Source: Streptomyces sp. NBC_00443
GTDB lineage: Bacteria; Actinomycetota; Actinomycetes; Streptomycetales; Streptomycetaceae
Assembly: GCF_036014175.1 (NCBI RefSeq)
Contig: NZ_CP107917.1
Span: 248,001 to 312,000 of the forward strand
Direction: 5' to 3'
Length of the DNA stretch: 64,000 bases
Shown here: piece by piece, positions 1 to 9,119 of the stretch
Numbering within the stretch: the stretch's first letter is position 1
How the letters are laid out: each line of letters starts with the position of its first letter
Translations under genes and position numbers: made by a program
Notes under the pieces: generated by a model
What the model was told of the DNA's origin: nothing
Database searches by the model: none
Seen by the model: only the letters and a program-made list of their open reading frames with translations

Positions 1-136
1 GCATGAACGCCCGGGCGCGCAGCAGCAGTTCCCGCTCGTGCGGCGGCAGCAGCGACTCGACGTCGTAGAAGTCCGCGGCCAGCCGTTCGTCGACGGAAGC
101 GGTCTCGGAAGCCTTTTCGGGCAGTACGGCGGTCAT
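1..136 (-). CDS. Acyl-CoA dehydrogenase, N-terminal part (runs off the window)
   Basis: Only the first 45 codons lie in the window; the gene continues beyond base 1. The start is the ATG at 134-136, which overlaps the TGA of the upstream dehydrogenase gene by ATGA, so the two are translationally coupled. The visible protein contains DFYDVESLLPPHERELL followed by RARAFM, which is typical of the first helix of glutaryl/acyl-CoA dehydrogenases. As the last gene of a CoA-thioester operon it would perform the FAD-dependent dehydrogenation step. The substrate cannot be read from this fragment, and no catalytic residue is visible. Confidence 0.65.
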   Translation of the reverse strand, partial: MTAVLPEKASETASVDERLAADFYDVESLLPPHERELLLRARAFM

Positions 137-1092
137 GAGCGGGTCTCCTTCTCGATGCTGGTGGCGCTGTCCCGGGCGGACAGCACGGCGAACTGCTGGG
201 CGTCGCGTTCCCGGCTGAGGTCGGCGTAGGAGCGGGAGCCGTAGGCGTCCTCGACGGCGGCGACGAGTCGTTCGGTCTGTTCGGGGCTCTGCTCGGGGCG
301 GCCGAGCGCGTCCCACATCTGCTGCATGGACACGCCGATGTGCTCGGCCATGTGCCGGTAGCCACCGGGGCCGCCGCCGAGGTGCGCGCCGAGGAACGGC
401 CCTACTGTCGCCCAGCGCAGGCCGAGTGAGTTCACCATCACGGTGTCCAGCTCCGCCGGGCTGACGACGCCCTGCTCGACGAGGTAGATGGCCTCCCGGC
501 TGAGGGCGTTCTGCAGGCGGTTGCCGACGAAGCCGGGGATCTCCTTGCGTTCGACGACCGGGACCCGGCCGACGAAGCGGTAGAACTCCACGGCCCGGGC
601 CACGCTCTCCTGCGAGGTGCACTCTCCGGGCACCACCTCCACCAGCGGGATCAGATGCGGCGGGTTGAAGGGGTGGCCGATCAGGATGCGGCCTGCGTCC
701 TCGATCGTGTCGGTGAACGCCGTCGACGGAATCGCCGAGGAGGAGCTGAGCAGCAGCGCGTGCGCGGGGGCGGCGGCGACCAGGTCGCTGAACAGCTTCC
801 GCTTGAAGGCGACGTTCTCCGGGCCGTTCTCCTGCACGACGTCGGCGTCGCGTACCGCGTCGGCGAGGTCGTCGGCGATGTGCACCCGCTCGGTGAGGCC
901 GCTCACGTCCAGGCCTTGCGCGGCCAGATGGCCGGCGGCCTGGTCGAGTGTCTGGCCGACGGCCTCGGCCAGGTCCGGCCGCGGGTCGGTGATCCGTACC
1001 AGCATGCCGTGGCCGGCGAACAGCGCGGCCCAGGACAGGCCGATCGTCCCGGCGCCGACGACCGCGGCGGTGGTGAAGGGCTTGGTCATCAC
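133..1092 (-). CDS. 3-hydroxyacyl-CoA dehydrogenase family protein
   Basis: A 319-aa NAD-dependent dehydrogenase oxidising a 3-hydroxy thioester or acid. The N-terminal Rossmann motif VVGAGTIG is at residues 11-18. The catalytic dyad is visible as His140 in IGHPFNPP and Glu152 in LVEVVPG. The C-terminal domain is the usual helical dimerisation domain. Length and motifs resemble the CRYL1/L-gulonate dehydrogenase and carnitine dehydrogenase branch as well as 3-hydroxybutyryl-CoA dehydrogenases, so the exact substrate is open. Translation could start at GTG 1092 or ATG 1089. It is 34 nt downstream of the acetoacetate decarboxylase gene and overlaps the next gene by 4 nt, so it is clearly within an operon. 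Confidence 0.85.
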   Translation of the reverse strand: MMTKPFTTAAVVGAGTIGLSWAALFAGHGMLVRITDPRPDLAEAVGQTLDQAAGHLAAQGLDVSGLTERVHIADDLADAVRDADVVQENGPENVAFKRKLFSDLVAAAPAHALLLSSSSAIPSTAFTDTIEDAGRILIGHPFNPPHLIPLVEVVPGECTSQESVARAVEFYRFVGRVPVVERKEIPGFVGNRLQNALSREAIYLVEQGVVSPAELDTVMVNSLGLRWATVGPFLGAHLGGGPGGYRHMAEHIGVSMQQMWDALGRPEQSPEQTERLVAAVEDAYGSRSYADLSRERDAQQFAVLSARDSATSIEKETRS

Positions 1093-1126
1093 ATGTCTTC
1101 TCTCTGCGTCCGTGGCCTGGCCCTGC

Positions 1127-1891
1127 TCACCGAGCGAAGTGGGCGGGGGCGGCGGGGTGGGCCAGGTAGTCGTGGACGGGCTTGACCGGCGCCAGGGTCA
1201 GATCGGTCAGGATGTGGCTGGCGGAGACGATCTCGCGGACCGGCAGGTCGGCCAGCGGTGCCAGCGCGTGCGCGAACAGCTCCAGCCGGGCGGAGCCGGT
1301 CCAGGCGCCCTTCACCGTGATGTCGGTGATCTCGGTGCGCACCAGTTGGGCGACCTGCGGCGCCCCGTCGAATCCCGGGACCAGCTTCAGCATGTATGTC
1401 GGCACACCGACCTGGGCCACGGCCTCCTCGACCGACAACTCGTAGTGCTTGTAGCCCATCGTCGCGGTCGCCACCCGGAGGGTGCCGACGTCGAGGACCC
1501 CGACCAGCGCGCCGTGATCGACGTACAGGGCGGGCGAGCCGGCCGTCTTGGGATAGGCACTGGCCTCGCGGCCGGACGTGATGGCCGGGAGGTTGTCCAG
1601 GTACATCGCGTGCAGGTACTCTCCGCGCTCCCCCTCATGGCGGACCGGGATCGCCTGGCCGGACTCGGTGTACGGTCCGTACCCGCTGACGTCGCCCATG
1701 CGCATGACCTCGAAGCGCACCAGCGGCTCGTCGATCTCCAGTGGTTCGGGTACCACCGCGCGCAGTGCCTCGTGGTCGGTGCGGTAGACGATGTTGAGGT
1801 ACTCGCGGTTGGTGAAACGCGGCACGACCGGTGGATAGGCCGGGTTGGCCAGCGGCGTCGCGATGTGCCGGGGCACGTCCTGCTGGTTCAT
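1127..1891 (-). CDS. Acetoacetate decarboxylase family protein
   Basis: A 254-aa protein of the acetoacetate decarboxylase superfamily, cytoplasmic. The Schiff-base lysine is visible as Lys115 in SAYPKTAGSP, the same position as in the clostridial enzyme. The preceding EYLHAMYLDN segment matches the family core. With a hydroxyacyl-CoA dehydrogenase downstream, a likely role is decarboxylating a 3-keto acid made by its neighbours. Many actinobacterial homologues act on other 3-oxo acids, so acetoacetate itself is not proven. It lies 28 nt after the hydratase gene stop in the same operon. Confidence 0.85.
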   Translation of the reverse strand: MNQQDVPRHIATPLANPAYPPVVPRFTNREYLNIVYRTDHEALRAVVPEPLEIDEPLVRFEVMRMGDVSGYGPYTESGQAIPVRHEGERGEYLHAMYLDNLPAITSGREASAYPKTAGSPALYVDHGALVGVLDVGTLRVATATMGYKHYELSVEEAVAQVGVPTYMLKLVPGFDGAPQVAQLVRTEITDITVKGAWTGSARLELFAHALAPLADLPVREIVSASHILTDLTLAPVKPVHDYLAHPAAPAHFAR

Positions 1892-1919
1892 GGTGTGTTC
1901 TCCCTCGGGTCCTGGGGTC

Positions 1920-2690
1920 CTACCGGCCCTGCCAGACCGGGGAACGGCGTTCGGTGAAGGCGGTCATGCCCTCGCGTACGTCGGCGGAGGCCGCGAGCGA
2001 GGCCATCACCTGCGTCTGCGCGGCGAACGCCGCCTCCTCAGGGGCGCCGTCGGCGGTGCGGACGAGTTCCTTGACGGCGGCGAGGGCCAGTGGGGCGTTC
2101 TGTGCGATGCGCTCGGCAAGGCGCAGTGCGGCAGCGACCGTCTCTCCGGCCGGGACCACATGGTTGGCGATGCCCAGTTGTCCGGCGCGTTCGCCGGAGA
2201 TCGGCTCGCCGGTCAGCAGCAGTTCCATCGCCAGGTGGTAGGGGATGCGCTTGGGCAGCCGGATCACTCCGCCGCCTGCCGCGATCAGTCCGCGGCTGAC
2301 TTCCGGGAGGCCGAAGCGGGCGTCGTCGGCGGCCACGATCAGGTCGCAGCCGAGGGCCAGTTCGAATCCGCCTCCCATGGCCCAGCCCTCGACGGCGGCG
2401 ATGAGTGGCTTGGTCGTGCGGGCCTGGGTGAGACCGCCGAAGCCGCGCCCCGGGATCTCGGGCGATTCGCCGGCCAGCGCGGCCTTGAGGTCCATCCCGG
2501 CGCTGAACGTGCCCTGGGCGCCGGTGAGTACGCCGACCCGCAGGGCGGGGTCCGTTTCCAGGTGGTCCAGGGCCGCGGACAGTCCGGCGGCGACGGCCGC
2601 ATCGACCGCGTTGCGCGCCTTGGGCCGGTCGATGGTGATGAGCAGGGTGGAACCGTTGGCCTCGGTCCGCACCTCGGTGGTGCTGTGCAT
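1920..2690 (-). CDS. Enoyl-CoA hydratase/isomerase (crotonase fold)
   Basis: A 256-aa crotonase-family protein. The oxyanion-hole segments are TFSAGMDLKAA (61-71) and AVEGWAMGGGFELALG (99-114). Glu110 and Glu130 sit at the usual catalytic positions. The start is the ATG at 2690, since the longer reading frame upstream runs into the CoA-transferase gene. CaiD-type crotonobetainyl-CoA hydratases share this pattern and also sit beside a class III CoA-transferase, but the motifs do not fix the substrate. It is 26 nt from the CoA-transferase stop. Confidence 0.85.
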   Translation of the reverse strand: MHSTTEVRTEANGSTLLITIDRPKARNAVDAAVAAGLSAALDHLETDPALRVGVLTGAQGTFSAGMDLKAALAGESPEIPGRGFGGLTQARTTKPLIAAVEGWAMGGGFELALGCDLIVAADDARFGLPEVSRGLIAAGGGVIRLPKRIPYHLAMELLLTGEPISGERAGQLGIANHVVPAGETVAAALRLAERIAQNAPLALAAVKELVRTADGAPEEAAFAAQTQVMASLAASADVREGMTAFTERRSPVWQGR

Positions 2691-2716
2691 GGTGTGTGTC
2701 CTCGGTTGACGGTGGG

Positions 2717-3889
2717 TCAGCGGCCGGCGGCGAGTTCCCGGAAGACCTCGTCGGTGTGCTGGCCGGGCAGCGGGGCGGGCCGGCGGACCGATCCCGGGGT
2801 GGCGGAGAACCGCACCGGGATGCCGATCGAGCGGATGGTGCCTTCGCTGGGGTGGTCGACCACGTCGAGCAGCCCGCCGCCCCGCACATAGGGGTCCTCG
2901 GCCGCCCGGTCGAGTTCGAGCACGGGAGCCATCGGAATGCTGTGCTTGGCGCAGACCGAGGCCCACTCCTCGGTGGTCAGGCTCGGCGAGCACTTCCCCA
3001 CCAGCTCCATCAGCGCGTCGACGTCGTCATCGGCGATGGACTCGCCGTTGACACGCGGGTCCTCGGCCAGATCGGCGCGGTCGACGGCGAGAAAGAAGTC
3101 CCGGAAGTTCTGCGGGTTGTACGGGATGACGCAGGCCAGGCCGTCCTTGGTGGGTACCGCTCGGTGGCCCCGCTTCATCGACAGCGGGAACCCGGTGGGG
3201 CCCTGCGCGGGTTCGAAGACATGGCCGGCCAGGTGCTCGACGAGGTTGAAGGCGATGAGCGTGTCGGTCATCGGGATCTCTATGTACTGGCCGGTGCCGG
3301 TGCGGGCGCGGTGGACGAGCGCGGCGAGCACCGTGTGGACGATGGTCAGCGCGCAGACCTTGTCGCCGATGATCGTCGGGAGGTACACCGGGGTCCCCAG
3401 GGCTCGGTTGGCCACGTCGACCAGGCCGGAAGCGGCCTGGACCGTCTCGTCGTAGGCGGCGTTGCCGGCCCGTTCGGAGTCGCTGCGGAAGCCTTGGGCG
3501 TGGGCGTAGACCAGGCCGGGGTTGCGGGCGGCGATGGCGGCGTGGTCGAGGCCGAGGCGGGCGAGGGCGCCCGGGCGCATGTTGGTGACCAGTACATCGG
3601 CGCTGTCGATCAGTTCCAGGGCCCGTGCCCGGTCGGTGTCGTCCTTCAGGTTCAACGCCACGCTGCGCTTGTTGCGGTTGACGTTGAGGTTGAGCGGGGT
3701 CATGCCGGGTGTGGTGCGGTAGGGGCCCACCCGTACCGTGTCGGACGGCGACTCGATCTTGATGACGTCGGCGCCGAGGTCGCCGAGGATCTGCGTCGCG
3801 TAGGGCCCCATCACCACCGTTGACAGATCGATCACCCGTACGCCGTCCAGTGGACCTGTGGTGCCGACGGCCGTGATGTCCATCATCAC
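2717..3889 (-). CDS. Class III CoA-transferase (CaiB/BaiF family)
   Basis: A 388-390-aa protein moving CoA between carboxylic acids. The N-terminal signature GVRVIDLSTVVMGPYATQIL is followed by GADVIKIE. The expected catalytic aspartate is Asp176 in PTIIGDK, equivalent to the nucleophile of formyl-CoA transferase. This is the first gene of the five-gene operon, so it probably activates the substrate as a CoA thioester for the dehydrogenase, hydratase and hydroxyacyl dehydrogenase that follow. Three start codons (GTG 3889, ATG 3886, ATG 3883) lie just after an AGGAG box; either ATG is plausible. Confidence 0.88.
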   Translation of the reverse strand: MMMDITAVGTTGPLDGVRVIDLSTVVMGPYATQILGDLGADVIKIESPSDTVRVGPYRTTPGMTPLNLNVNRNKRSVALNLKDDTDRARALELIDSADVLVTNMRPGALARLGLDHAAIAARNPGLVYAHAQGFRSDSERAGNAAYDETVQAASGLVDVANRALGTPVYLPTIIGDKVCALTIVHTVLAALVHRARTGTGQYIEIPMTDTLIAFNLVEHLAGHVFEPAQGPTGFPLSMKRGHRAVPTKDGLACVIPYNPQNFRDFFLAVDRADLAEDPRVNGESIADDDVDALMELVGKCSPSLTTEEWASVCAKHSIPMAPVLELDRAAEDPYVRGGGLLDVVDHPSEGTIRSIGIPVRFSATPGSVRRPAPLPGQHTDEVFRELAAGR

Positions 3890-3902
3890 TCCTGTTCCCG
3901 AT

Positions 3903-3956
3903 GTTCACGCAGTAATTTCATGGCGAATGTTTCCGCCGACGACGTTATGCGTGAAC
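3903..3956. promoter_or_regulatory. Probable LysR operator: 9-bp inverted repeat upstream of the CoA operon
   Basis: GTTCACGCA at 3903-3911 is matched exactly by TGCGTGAAC at 3948-3956, with 36 bp between. The pair lies in the 116-bp gap between the LysR gene stop and the CoA-transferase start, the place where a LysR-type activator normally binds two half sites. Binding by the adjacent regulator is inferred. Confidence 0.5.
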
Positions 3957-4005
3957 GAGTTCAGAAGGAATGATCAATTGACGAACGCGGGTGTGACCAC
4001 AGCGG

Positions 4006-4917
4006 TCAGACGGACATGACCTCAGTGAATATCTGCCGCGCCAGGGCGGCGACACCGCTCAGGTCGCCGCCCTCGCCCGCCCGGTCCTTGCGGAACAACA
4101 GCCCTGTGGGCAGGGCGGGTTGGAAGCCGTCGACCGGCAGCACGGCCACGTTGTCCAGCCGGTACAGGTGCATAGGGCTCTCCGGCGAGAGCATGGTCAT
4201 CGAGAAGGCGATACCCGAGGAAATCAATTCCGAGGTACCCGAGTAATCCGCCATGTTGATGCGGATTCTTTTCTTCACGCCGCCCGAATTCAGTCGGGCG
4301 TCGATTTCCTCGAAATAGGCCGGGGTGGCGTCGTACGGCACCGCCACATAGGAAAGATCGGCCAGCTCTTCGAGGGTGACCGACTCCCGCCCCGCGAACC
4401 GGTCGGCAGGCACCGCGGCTCCCAGCCGCTCCCTCATCACCTCGATGATCTCCAGCGCCGGGTCGGAGACCGGCAGCCGGGCCAGCGCCATCGCCAGCTT
4501 TCCGTCGTGCACCGCGTCCGCCAGGTCCGCCGAGGTGCCGGGCCAGCGCTTGAGCTCGCACACCTCCTGGCATGCCTCCTCCAGCATCCGGACCCGTTCC
4601 CGCAGCAGCGGGTGCACCCCGGCGGGCATCCCGATGAACAGCCGGTCCAGCCGCGGCCGCACCGCCTCGCTCAGCCGCCACGGGATCGAGTTGACCCGCT
4701 CGAGGATGTCGCGCGCCATCGGCAGCAGGGCGGCGCCCGCGGGCGTCAGATCGACCCGGTGGGTGGTGCGTTCGAACAGCTCGTGACCGAGCTCGCGTTC
4801 CAGATCCTTGATCCGCTGGCTCAGCGGAGAGGCCGCCATGTGCAATCTGCGTGCCGCCTGCGAGAAGTTGAGTTCCTCGGCCACGGCGACGAAGTAACGC
4901 AGGTGCAGAATGTCCAC
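4006..4917 (-). CDS. LysR-family transcriptional regulator
   Basis: A 303-aa regulator when started at GTG 4917 (MDILHLRYFVAVAEELNF). The frame is open further upstream, but family alignment favours this start. The winged helix-turn-helix is clear: FSQAARRLHMAASPLSQRIK followed by LERELGHELFERTTHRV. The C-terminal two-thirds is the effector-binding domain. It lies directly upstream of, and in the same direction as, the CoA-thioester operon, which it probably controls in response to a pathway acid or CoA ester. The inducer is unknown. Confidence 0.9.
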   Translation of the reverse strand: MDILHLRYFVAVAEELNFSQAARRLHMAASPLSQRIKDLERELGHELFERTTHRVDLTPAGAALLPMARDILERVNSIPWRLSEAVRPRLDRLFIGMPAGVHPLLRERVRMLEEACQEVCELKRWPGTSADLADAVHDGKLAMALARLPVSDPALEIIEVMRERLGAAVPADRFAGRESVTLEELADLSYVAVPYDATPAYFEEIDARLNSGGVKKRIRINMADYSGTSELISSGIAFSMTMLSPESPMHLYRLDNVAVLPVDGFQPALPTGLLFRKDRAGEGGDLSGVAALARQIFTEVMSV

Positions 4918-5049
4918 GACGGCCACCCTACCGACGTCAACCGAGCCTGGCGGCCGGAGCGTCAAGAGGGTGGCCCGCGCCACTCCGGAAACGTGTGCCG
5001 TTCCGCCTCTGCCCGTTTGCCGCGGCTTGCGAGCTCCGGCCGAGGCGGC

Positions 5050-5391
5050 TCAGCCGAGCAGTTCCGCCCTGCCGGCCGGTTCGCGCCGCTGTTGTCCGTT
5101 GATGCGGTGCCGTTCGATGGACGAGCGCCGGTACACCTCCTGCCGCACCCGCTGGATCTCGCCGATGGGCCGGTGCTCCTCCCGGGAGCGCCACGGTGTG
5201 ATCGACGTGGCGTCGGCGGCCACGAGGTTGTCGTCCCCGCCGATGTCCTGGCGCGGCAGGTCAACCCGGGCGACCGTCACCCAGGGGGACAGCTCCTCGG
5301 GCCACTTCACGGAGGTGTTGTCCACCGGCATCCGGGCCAGATCGGTGTTGAGCTGGACCTGGAGCTCGAAGGAGTGGTCGCGCTCCGTCAC
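5050..5391 (-). pseudogene. C-terminal fragment of a catalase-family protein
   Basis: About 113 codons match the C-terminal third of the small catalase-related family: ELQVQLNTDLARMPVDN, then VKWPEELSPWVTVARVDLP, then the ITPWRSREEHRPIGEIQRVR block. The heme-pocket half (about 220 residues) is missing upstream, where unrelated debris begins. The GTG at 5391 is an accidental in-frame start. The remnant cannot bind heme. Confidence 0.7.
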
Positions 5392-5560
5392 CTCCGCCCC
5401 TTCTCCAACCTCTCAGTCGCCGCGCCGCGAACGGGCATGGTGGCCCGATGCATAGCCGCGCCCCGAACTATGTTGCCCCACCACATGTGCGCCTGACCTG
5501 CACGTTTCTACGGTGTGCGAACACCTACCCGTCCCCACCGCACACGAGGAAGTGGCGCAC

Positions 5561-5665
5561 ATGTCCTCCGGAACCACCGCTCCCCCACCACCCGCGAACC
5601 TCCGTCGCATCGTCGCCGCCAGCCTCATCGGCACCACCATCGAGTGGTACGACTTCTCTCTCTAA
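5561..5665 (+). pseudogene. N-terminal scrap of an MHS-type MFS transporter
   Basis: A GAGGAAG ribosome-binding site 9 nt before ATG 5561 introduces 34 codons. These contain RRIVAASLIGTTIEWYDF, the hallmark start of metabolite:H+ symporters of the major facilitator superfamily, where IEWYDF opens the first membrane helix. The frame stops at TAA 5663 immediately after this motif and no continuation is found. It is the 5' stub of a deleted transporter gene, and its start signals are still intact. Confidence 0.65.
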
Positions 5666-5839
5666 GATGTCCTGGCGGCCGCGCAGCGGTGCACCAGCCG
5701 CGGGCGCGCTGCCCCCGGGCCCCGTGGTGTGTGTCCGGGGTGGGTTCAGGCCCGTGACACCAAACAAGCACCCTCGCAGCTAGCGGCAGCTTCCCACGCT
5801 GAATGCCACTTCGTCTGCCGCGCGGGCCAGGTGCGTGTC

Positions 5840-6237
5840 TCACCCGTCCTTGCCGGCGGCGCTGATGCAGAAGGGCTGGCCGGAGGGGTCGAGCAGCACG
5901 GTCCAGTGCTTGCCGCCGGGTTGGTGGGCGGGTTTGGTGGCGCCAAGCCCGATGAGGCGATTCTCGGCCGCCTCGACATCGCCGAGGCGAGGTCGAGATG
6001 GAAGACAAGCTCGTCCTCTGGCCAGTTGGGAGCCTGGAACGACTCGGCTGTATAGAAGACGTACTTCGTTGTGCCGTCGCTGATCATCGTCGCGGCTTCG
6101 CCGAAGGTCTGGGTGACCTCCCAGCCGAGGGCAGCGGCGTAGTAGGCGGCGAGCGCCTGTCCGTCACGCCCCCAGATGGCCGCGCACTTCACCATGCCCG
6201 CGGCAGCTTCGTCGGTCTGCTCCGTCATGGTGGTCAC
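5840..6237 (-). pseudogene. VOC/glyoxalase-family gene with a frameshift
   Basis: The gene begins at GTG 6237, overlapping the previous VOC gene by GTGA. It reads as a VOC protein through the VFHLDLAS segment, then loses frame at about 5977-5985. The next frame restores the family ending, DVEAAENRLIGLGATKPAHQ, then GGKHWTVLLDPSGQPFCIS, to a TGA at 5840. Restoring one base after the DLAS codons joins the two halves into a normal protein of about 132 aa. It is a recent mutation or a sequencing error. Its substrate is unknown. Confidence 0.75.
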
Positions 6238-6629
6238 CGGGCCCGCTTCTGGTTCACGCCGATGACGTAGCCGTCGGGGTCGGTGAAGTAGAAGAGCCTG
6301 TCGCCGTGGTGCTCCATCACGTCCTTCTGGACCGTGACCAGGGGCCGGATGCGCTCGACATAGGAGTCGAAGTCGTCGACGGCCAAGTAGAACATGCCGA
6401 ACGCACCGATAGGGGTGTCCTTGAGAACGGGCAGCCAGCTGCGCAAGTGCTCGTCGCGGTGAACCATGAGCGCGAACTCGCCGTCAAAGAGGAGGATGCG
6501 CAGGTCGTCCTCCGGGTCGTTGCCGGCGGGCAGGGCGGAGAAACCGAGCTTCTCGTAGAAGTCCACGGTCGCCTGGGTGTCAGACACGCCCAGGCACGGG
6601 GCGATGGTGGGAGGCTTGATGAGGATCAC
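6234..6629 (-). CDS. VOC (glyoxalase/bleomycin-resistance) family protein
   Basis: A 131-aa single-domain VOC protein with two beta-alpha-beta-beta-beta modules: the N-terminal IAPCLGVSDTQATVDFYEKL and the C-terminal RLFYFTDPDGYVIGVNQ. The family includes dioxygenases, isomerases and drug-binding resistance proteins; nothing here picks one. It is the first gene of a two-gene unit with the frameshifted VOC gene (4-nt GTGA overlap), so the two may have formed a heterodimer. Confidence 0.8.
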   Translation of the reverse strand: MILIKPPTIAPCLGVSDTQATVDFYEKLGFSALPAGNDPEDDLRILLFDGEFALMVHRDEHLRSWLPVLKDTPIGAFGMFYLAVDDFDSYVERIRPLVTVQKDVMEHHGDRLFYFTDPDGYVIGVNQKRAR

Positions 6630-7474
6630 TCCTTGAGGGGAATGCGAGCAGTTGGGCGGAGCTCCTCATGCGCATACGCCTGCCCGAGGACTCCTAGCGG
6701 AAGCATTACTTCCGCATAGGACAGTTCTTGACCTATACGGGCATGACCCGCGGGGATTTCACACGGGTGAGGGGCGTCCCGTCGCGAGGGTCGGAGGGGC
6801 CGGTTCTGGTCTCGATGCCGGTGGGCCGGTGCAGGTGAGACCGGTCACGGCGTTCCGGTGGGCGCGGCACCCCGGCCCAGTACCGACCCCGGACCGCGAC
6901 CTCCTCCCAAGGGTCACGAGCCGCTGTGGAGGCGATGGACCCGGACGCGATCCGCCGGCCTCACGCCCCCGTTTCCCTTTGACCCAGGACATAGGGGCAC
7001 CCCCCCGCAAGCCGATCGCGGGCAGCGTCGCCGCGGACCGGCTCGCCGAAGCGCTCGGCACACCGAACCAGGCCGGCGAGCGAGCCGACGTGGCCGCGTT
7101 CATGGTCCTCCGGCTCATCGCACCCGTCCTGCGGGAAAGCGGCTCTTCCCCTGCAGGGGGAAGAGCGGTCGCGGGTACACACACGCTGACCCACCAGCGC
7201 TGACCTGCAAGTAGCGCCCACCTGGCGGCGGATCGTGCGCGTGGAAGGCACTTGCGTGACGTGGCGGCCGTGGTCTGCCCGGAGTCCGGCAGTGCAGCGG
7301 ACCCTCGCGGCCCCGCATGAGCGCGAGGCGCTGCTGCGGTAGGCCGCCGACTGCTCCGACGCCATGCTTTCCTAAGAGCCCGCCCTGAAGGCCCAAGACG
7401 GCAGCAGCTCCGGTCCGGTAACAGCCGACTGGCCAGGCCTGCCTGCTCATCTGCCGCCGTCGGGCGGTCGATGA
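6630..7474. other. About 850 bp without a recognisable gene
   Basis: Several open frames run through this stretch on both strands, but none has a recognised motif or a convincing start. The only clear structure is a hairpin at 7142-7166. The position between gene fragments suggests degraded DNA. Confidence 0.5.
7142..7166. terminator. Perfect 10-bp hairpin, terminator-like
   Basis: GCTCTTCCCC (7142-7151) pairs completely with GGGGAAGAGC (7157-7166) around a 5-nt loop. There is no T tract, which is usual in Streptomyces. No intact gene ends nearby, so it may be a relic. Confidence 0.4.
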
Positions 7475-7570
7475 GGCCGGTGGATCGACCACCGCATGGT
7501 GATCAACGAGTTCCTGTCCCGGGTCCGGACCGGGGTCCCGTGGCATGATCTGCCGGAACGCTACGGGTCC
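7475..7570 (+). mobile_element. IS5-type transposase fragment
   Basis: One frame encodes [20 protein letters not shown], then [11 protein letters not shown]. This is the diagnostic N-terminal block of IS5-group DDE transposases, which usually read RTGxxWRDLPERYG. The frame is lost on both sides and no terminal inverted repeats were found, so this is a relic. Confidence 0.6.
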
Positions 7571-9119
7571 TTGACCGGGGTGCGGTCTGCTGGGAAGCGT
7601 GGCCGAGCGCCAGTCGTACCCAAGTGAACTGCCGATCGCGGGCCACGCTTGAGCTGGAGGTGTACCGGGACGTCGACGACGCGAACAGCGTGTGCCGTAA
7701 GTACGCGCGCCTTGAGGTCGTGTCAGTAGCTGCACGCAGCTGGAACGCGTTCAGTCCCGGCGTCTCCTCCAGGTCCAGAGGCGTTGGAGCCAGGTGGTCA
7801 TTGTCTGTTCTGGCCGTGATGCCCGCACCCACTTGCCTGTCCGCGTCCCTGGATTCGGGCGCCGGGCCTGTCGGGCGAATTGCCTGGATACGTTCGGCGG
7901 AATAGCCCCTTCTAAGGCCGATGTACTCGGAGAGTTCCAGCGATTCGACGGCGCACGGGCCGATCTCGTCCAGGGCAGCCTGTCTGCAGGCTTCTGCCAG
8001 CCCCGGCCTGCTGTCCAGCCATCGTTCCGTCTGGGCCAGCTCCGCCTGTAGAGCGGCGAGCTCTGCCTCTCGCTCTGCCTTCTCCTCCTGACTCTCCGAG
8101 ACATAGTGGAACTTCTCGGGTGGATCGGCGGCCTTCCGTAAAGCGAGCTGGACCTTCCTGACCTTCTGGTCCAGCCTGCGCCAGTCGACCTTGCTGGGGT
8201 GCTCGCGGACCTCACGGGCGATCTCCGACAGGCGGGCCTGCGCCGTCTCTTCGGCGGCGTCGGTGCGGATCAGCTCCTCAAGGCTCTGCGACCAGGCGCG
8301 GTGCGCGTTGGGGTCGACGTGCACGACCTGGGTCATATGGTGTCGCAGCCCATCGATCTGCTTGCGCACAGTCTCAACATCCAGCAGCTGCGCCATACTT
8401 CTTGGGGGGTCGTCGGCCTTCCGCCACTCGTATCGCCCGCGCCGCCGCAGAGGTAAGCGTTCCACGAGGTCGGTGAGGCGGGCCCGTTCCTGCAGTTGGA
8501 TGGCGTCCTCGGGCGAGTAGCCGGGGTGCGACGCGATCTTCTTGCACAGCTTGTAGAGGCTGGTCTCCGGGCGAAGCTGGATCAGAACGTCTGCTCGCTC
8601 CCGGAGACAGAGAACGAGAACGGCGGGAAGGCGCATCTCTGCGATACCGAAGAAAGCGGCGCAACGGGACACCGCCTCGGTCCACGCAGCATGCTGCACA
8701 TCCTTTGGGTATGCCGGACGCGCGACCGGGACACCGCCCCAGACACTATTGGGGGTCAGGACGTTGGTGTGTGCGAAGTCGACGCAGTCGTCGAGCGTCA
8801 GGTTCCTCCAGTACCGGGAGATCCGGTCCTCCACACCCGTGTAGTACGGCGTTTCCTCCGGATCGTCCACGAAGTAGGGATCGGGGCAGAGCACTGCGAT
8901 GCGGTGGCCGGTCACGTCGTGGATGCTGGTCCAGTCTCGCGACAGTTCCTCATGCAAGGATCTGGCTTCTGCGGTGCGGGCGAGGATAACCATGAGACCG
9001 AGGTACCCATCGCGTCGCGCAGCGTCGACGATGTAGGGCAGGGCCTCGCGTGTGTTGACTGGGGCCTTCCACATGACGTCTCCGTTCGACCGCTCAGCCC
9101 AGACCGGAACCTGTCCCAA
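7503..9119 (-). CDS. Unrecognised protein partnered with a RHIM-motif protein; 3' end uncertain
   Basis: An open frame of up to 538 codons. No family was recognised. Residues about 20-110 form an alpha/beta-looking segment ([20 protein letters not shown], then [15 protein letters not shown]). Residues about 270-400 are charged and heptad-like ([20 protein letters not shown]), suggesting a coiled coil. The last 100 or so codons are low-complexity, and the 3' end lies antisense to the IS5 fragment, so the original C-terminus is probably lost and the frame reads into foreign DNA. Start candidates are TTG 9119, overlapping the upstream gene by 26 nt, or ATG 9074. The overlap indicates co-translation with the RHIM-motif gene. 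Confidence 0.5.
   Translation of the reverse strand: MGQVPVWAERSNGDVMWKAPVNTREALPYIVDAARRDGYLGLMVILARTAEARSLHEELSRDWTSIHDVTGHRIAVLCPDPYFVDDPEETPYYTGVEDRISRYWRNLTLDDCVDFAHTNVLTPNSVWGGVPVARPAYPKDVQHAAWTEAVSRCAAFFGIAEMRLPAVLVLCLRERADVLIQLRPETSLYKLCKKIASHPGYSPEDAIQLQERARLTDLVERLPLRRRGRYEWRKADDPPRSMAQLLDVETVRKQIDGLRHHMTQVVHVDPNAHRAWSQSLEELIRTDAAEETAQARLSEIAREVREHPSKVDWRRLDQKVRKVQLALRKAADPPEKFHYVSESQEEKAEREAELAALQAELAQTERWLDSRPGLAEACRQAALDEIGPCAVESLELSEYIGLRRGYSAERIQAIRPTGPAPESRDADRQVGAGITARTDNDHLAPTPLDLEETPGLNAFQLRAATDTTSRRAYLRHTLFASSTSRYTSSSSVARDRQFTWVRLALGHASQQTAPRSRTRSVPADHATGPRSGPGTGTR

Noticed and set aside
617..1957. 446-codon plus-strand open frame
   Set aside because: It is antisense to the well-supported dehydrogenase and decarboxylase genes, has no motif, and is an artefact of high third-position GC.
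7142..7166. CRISPR or tRNA interpretation of the hairpin
   Set aside because: It is a single inverted repeat with no spaced copies nearby and no cloverleaf or CCA-proximal arms.
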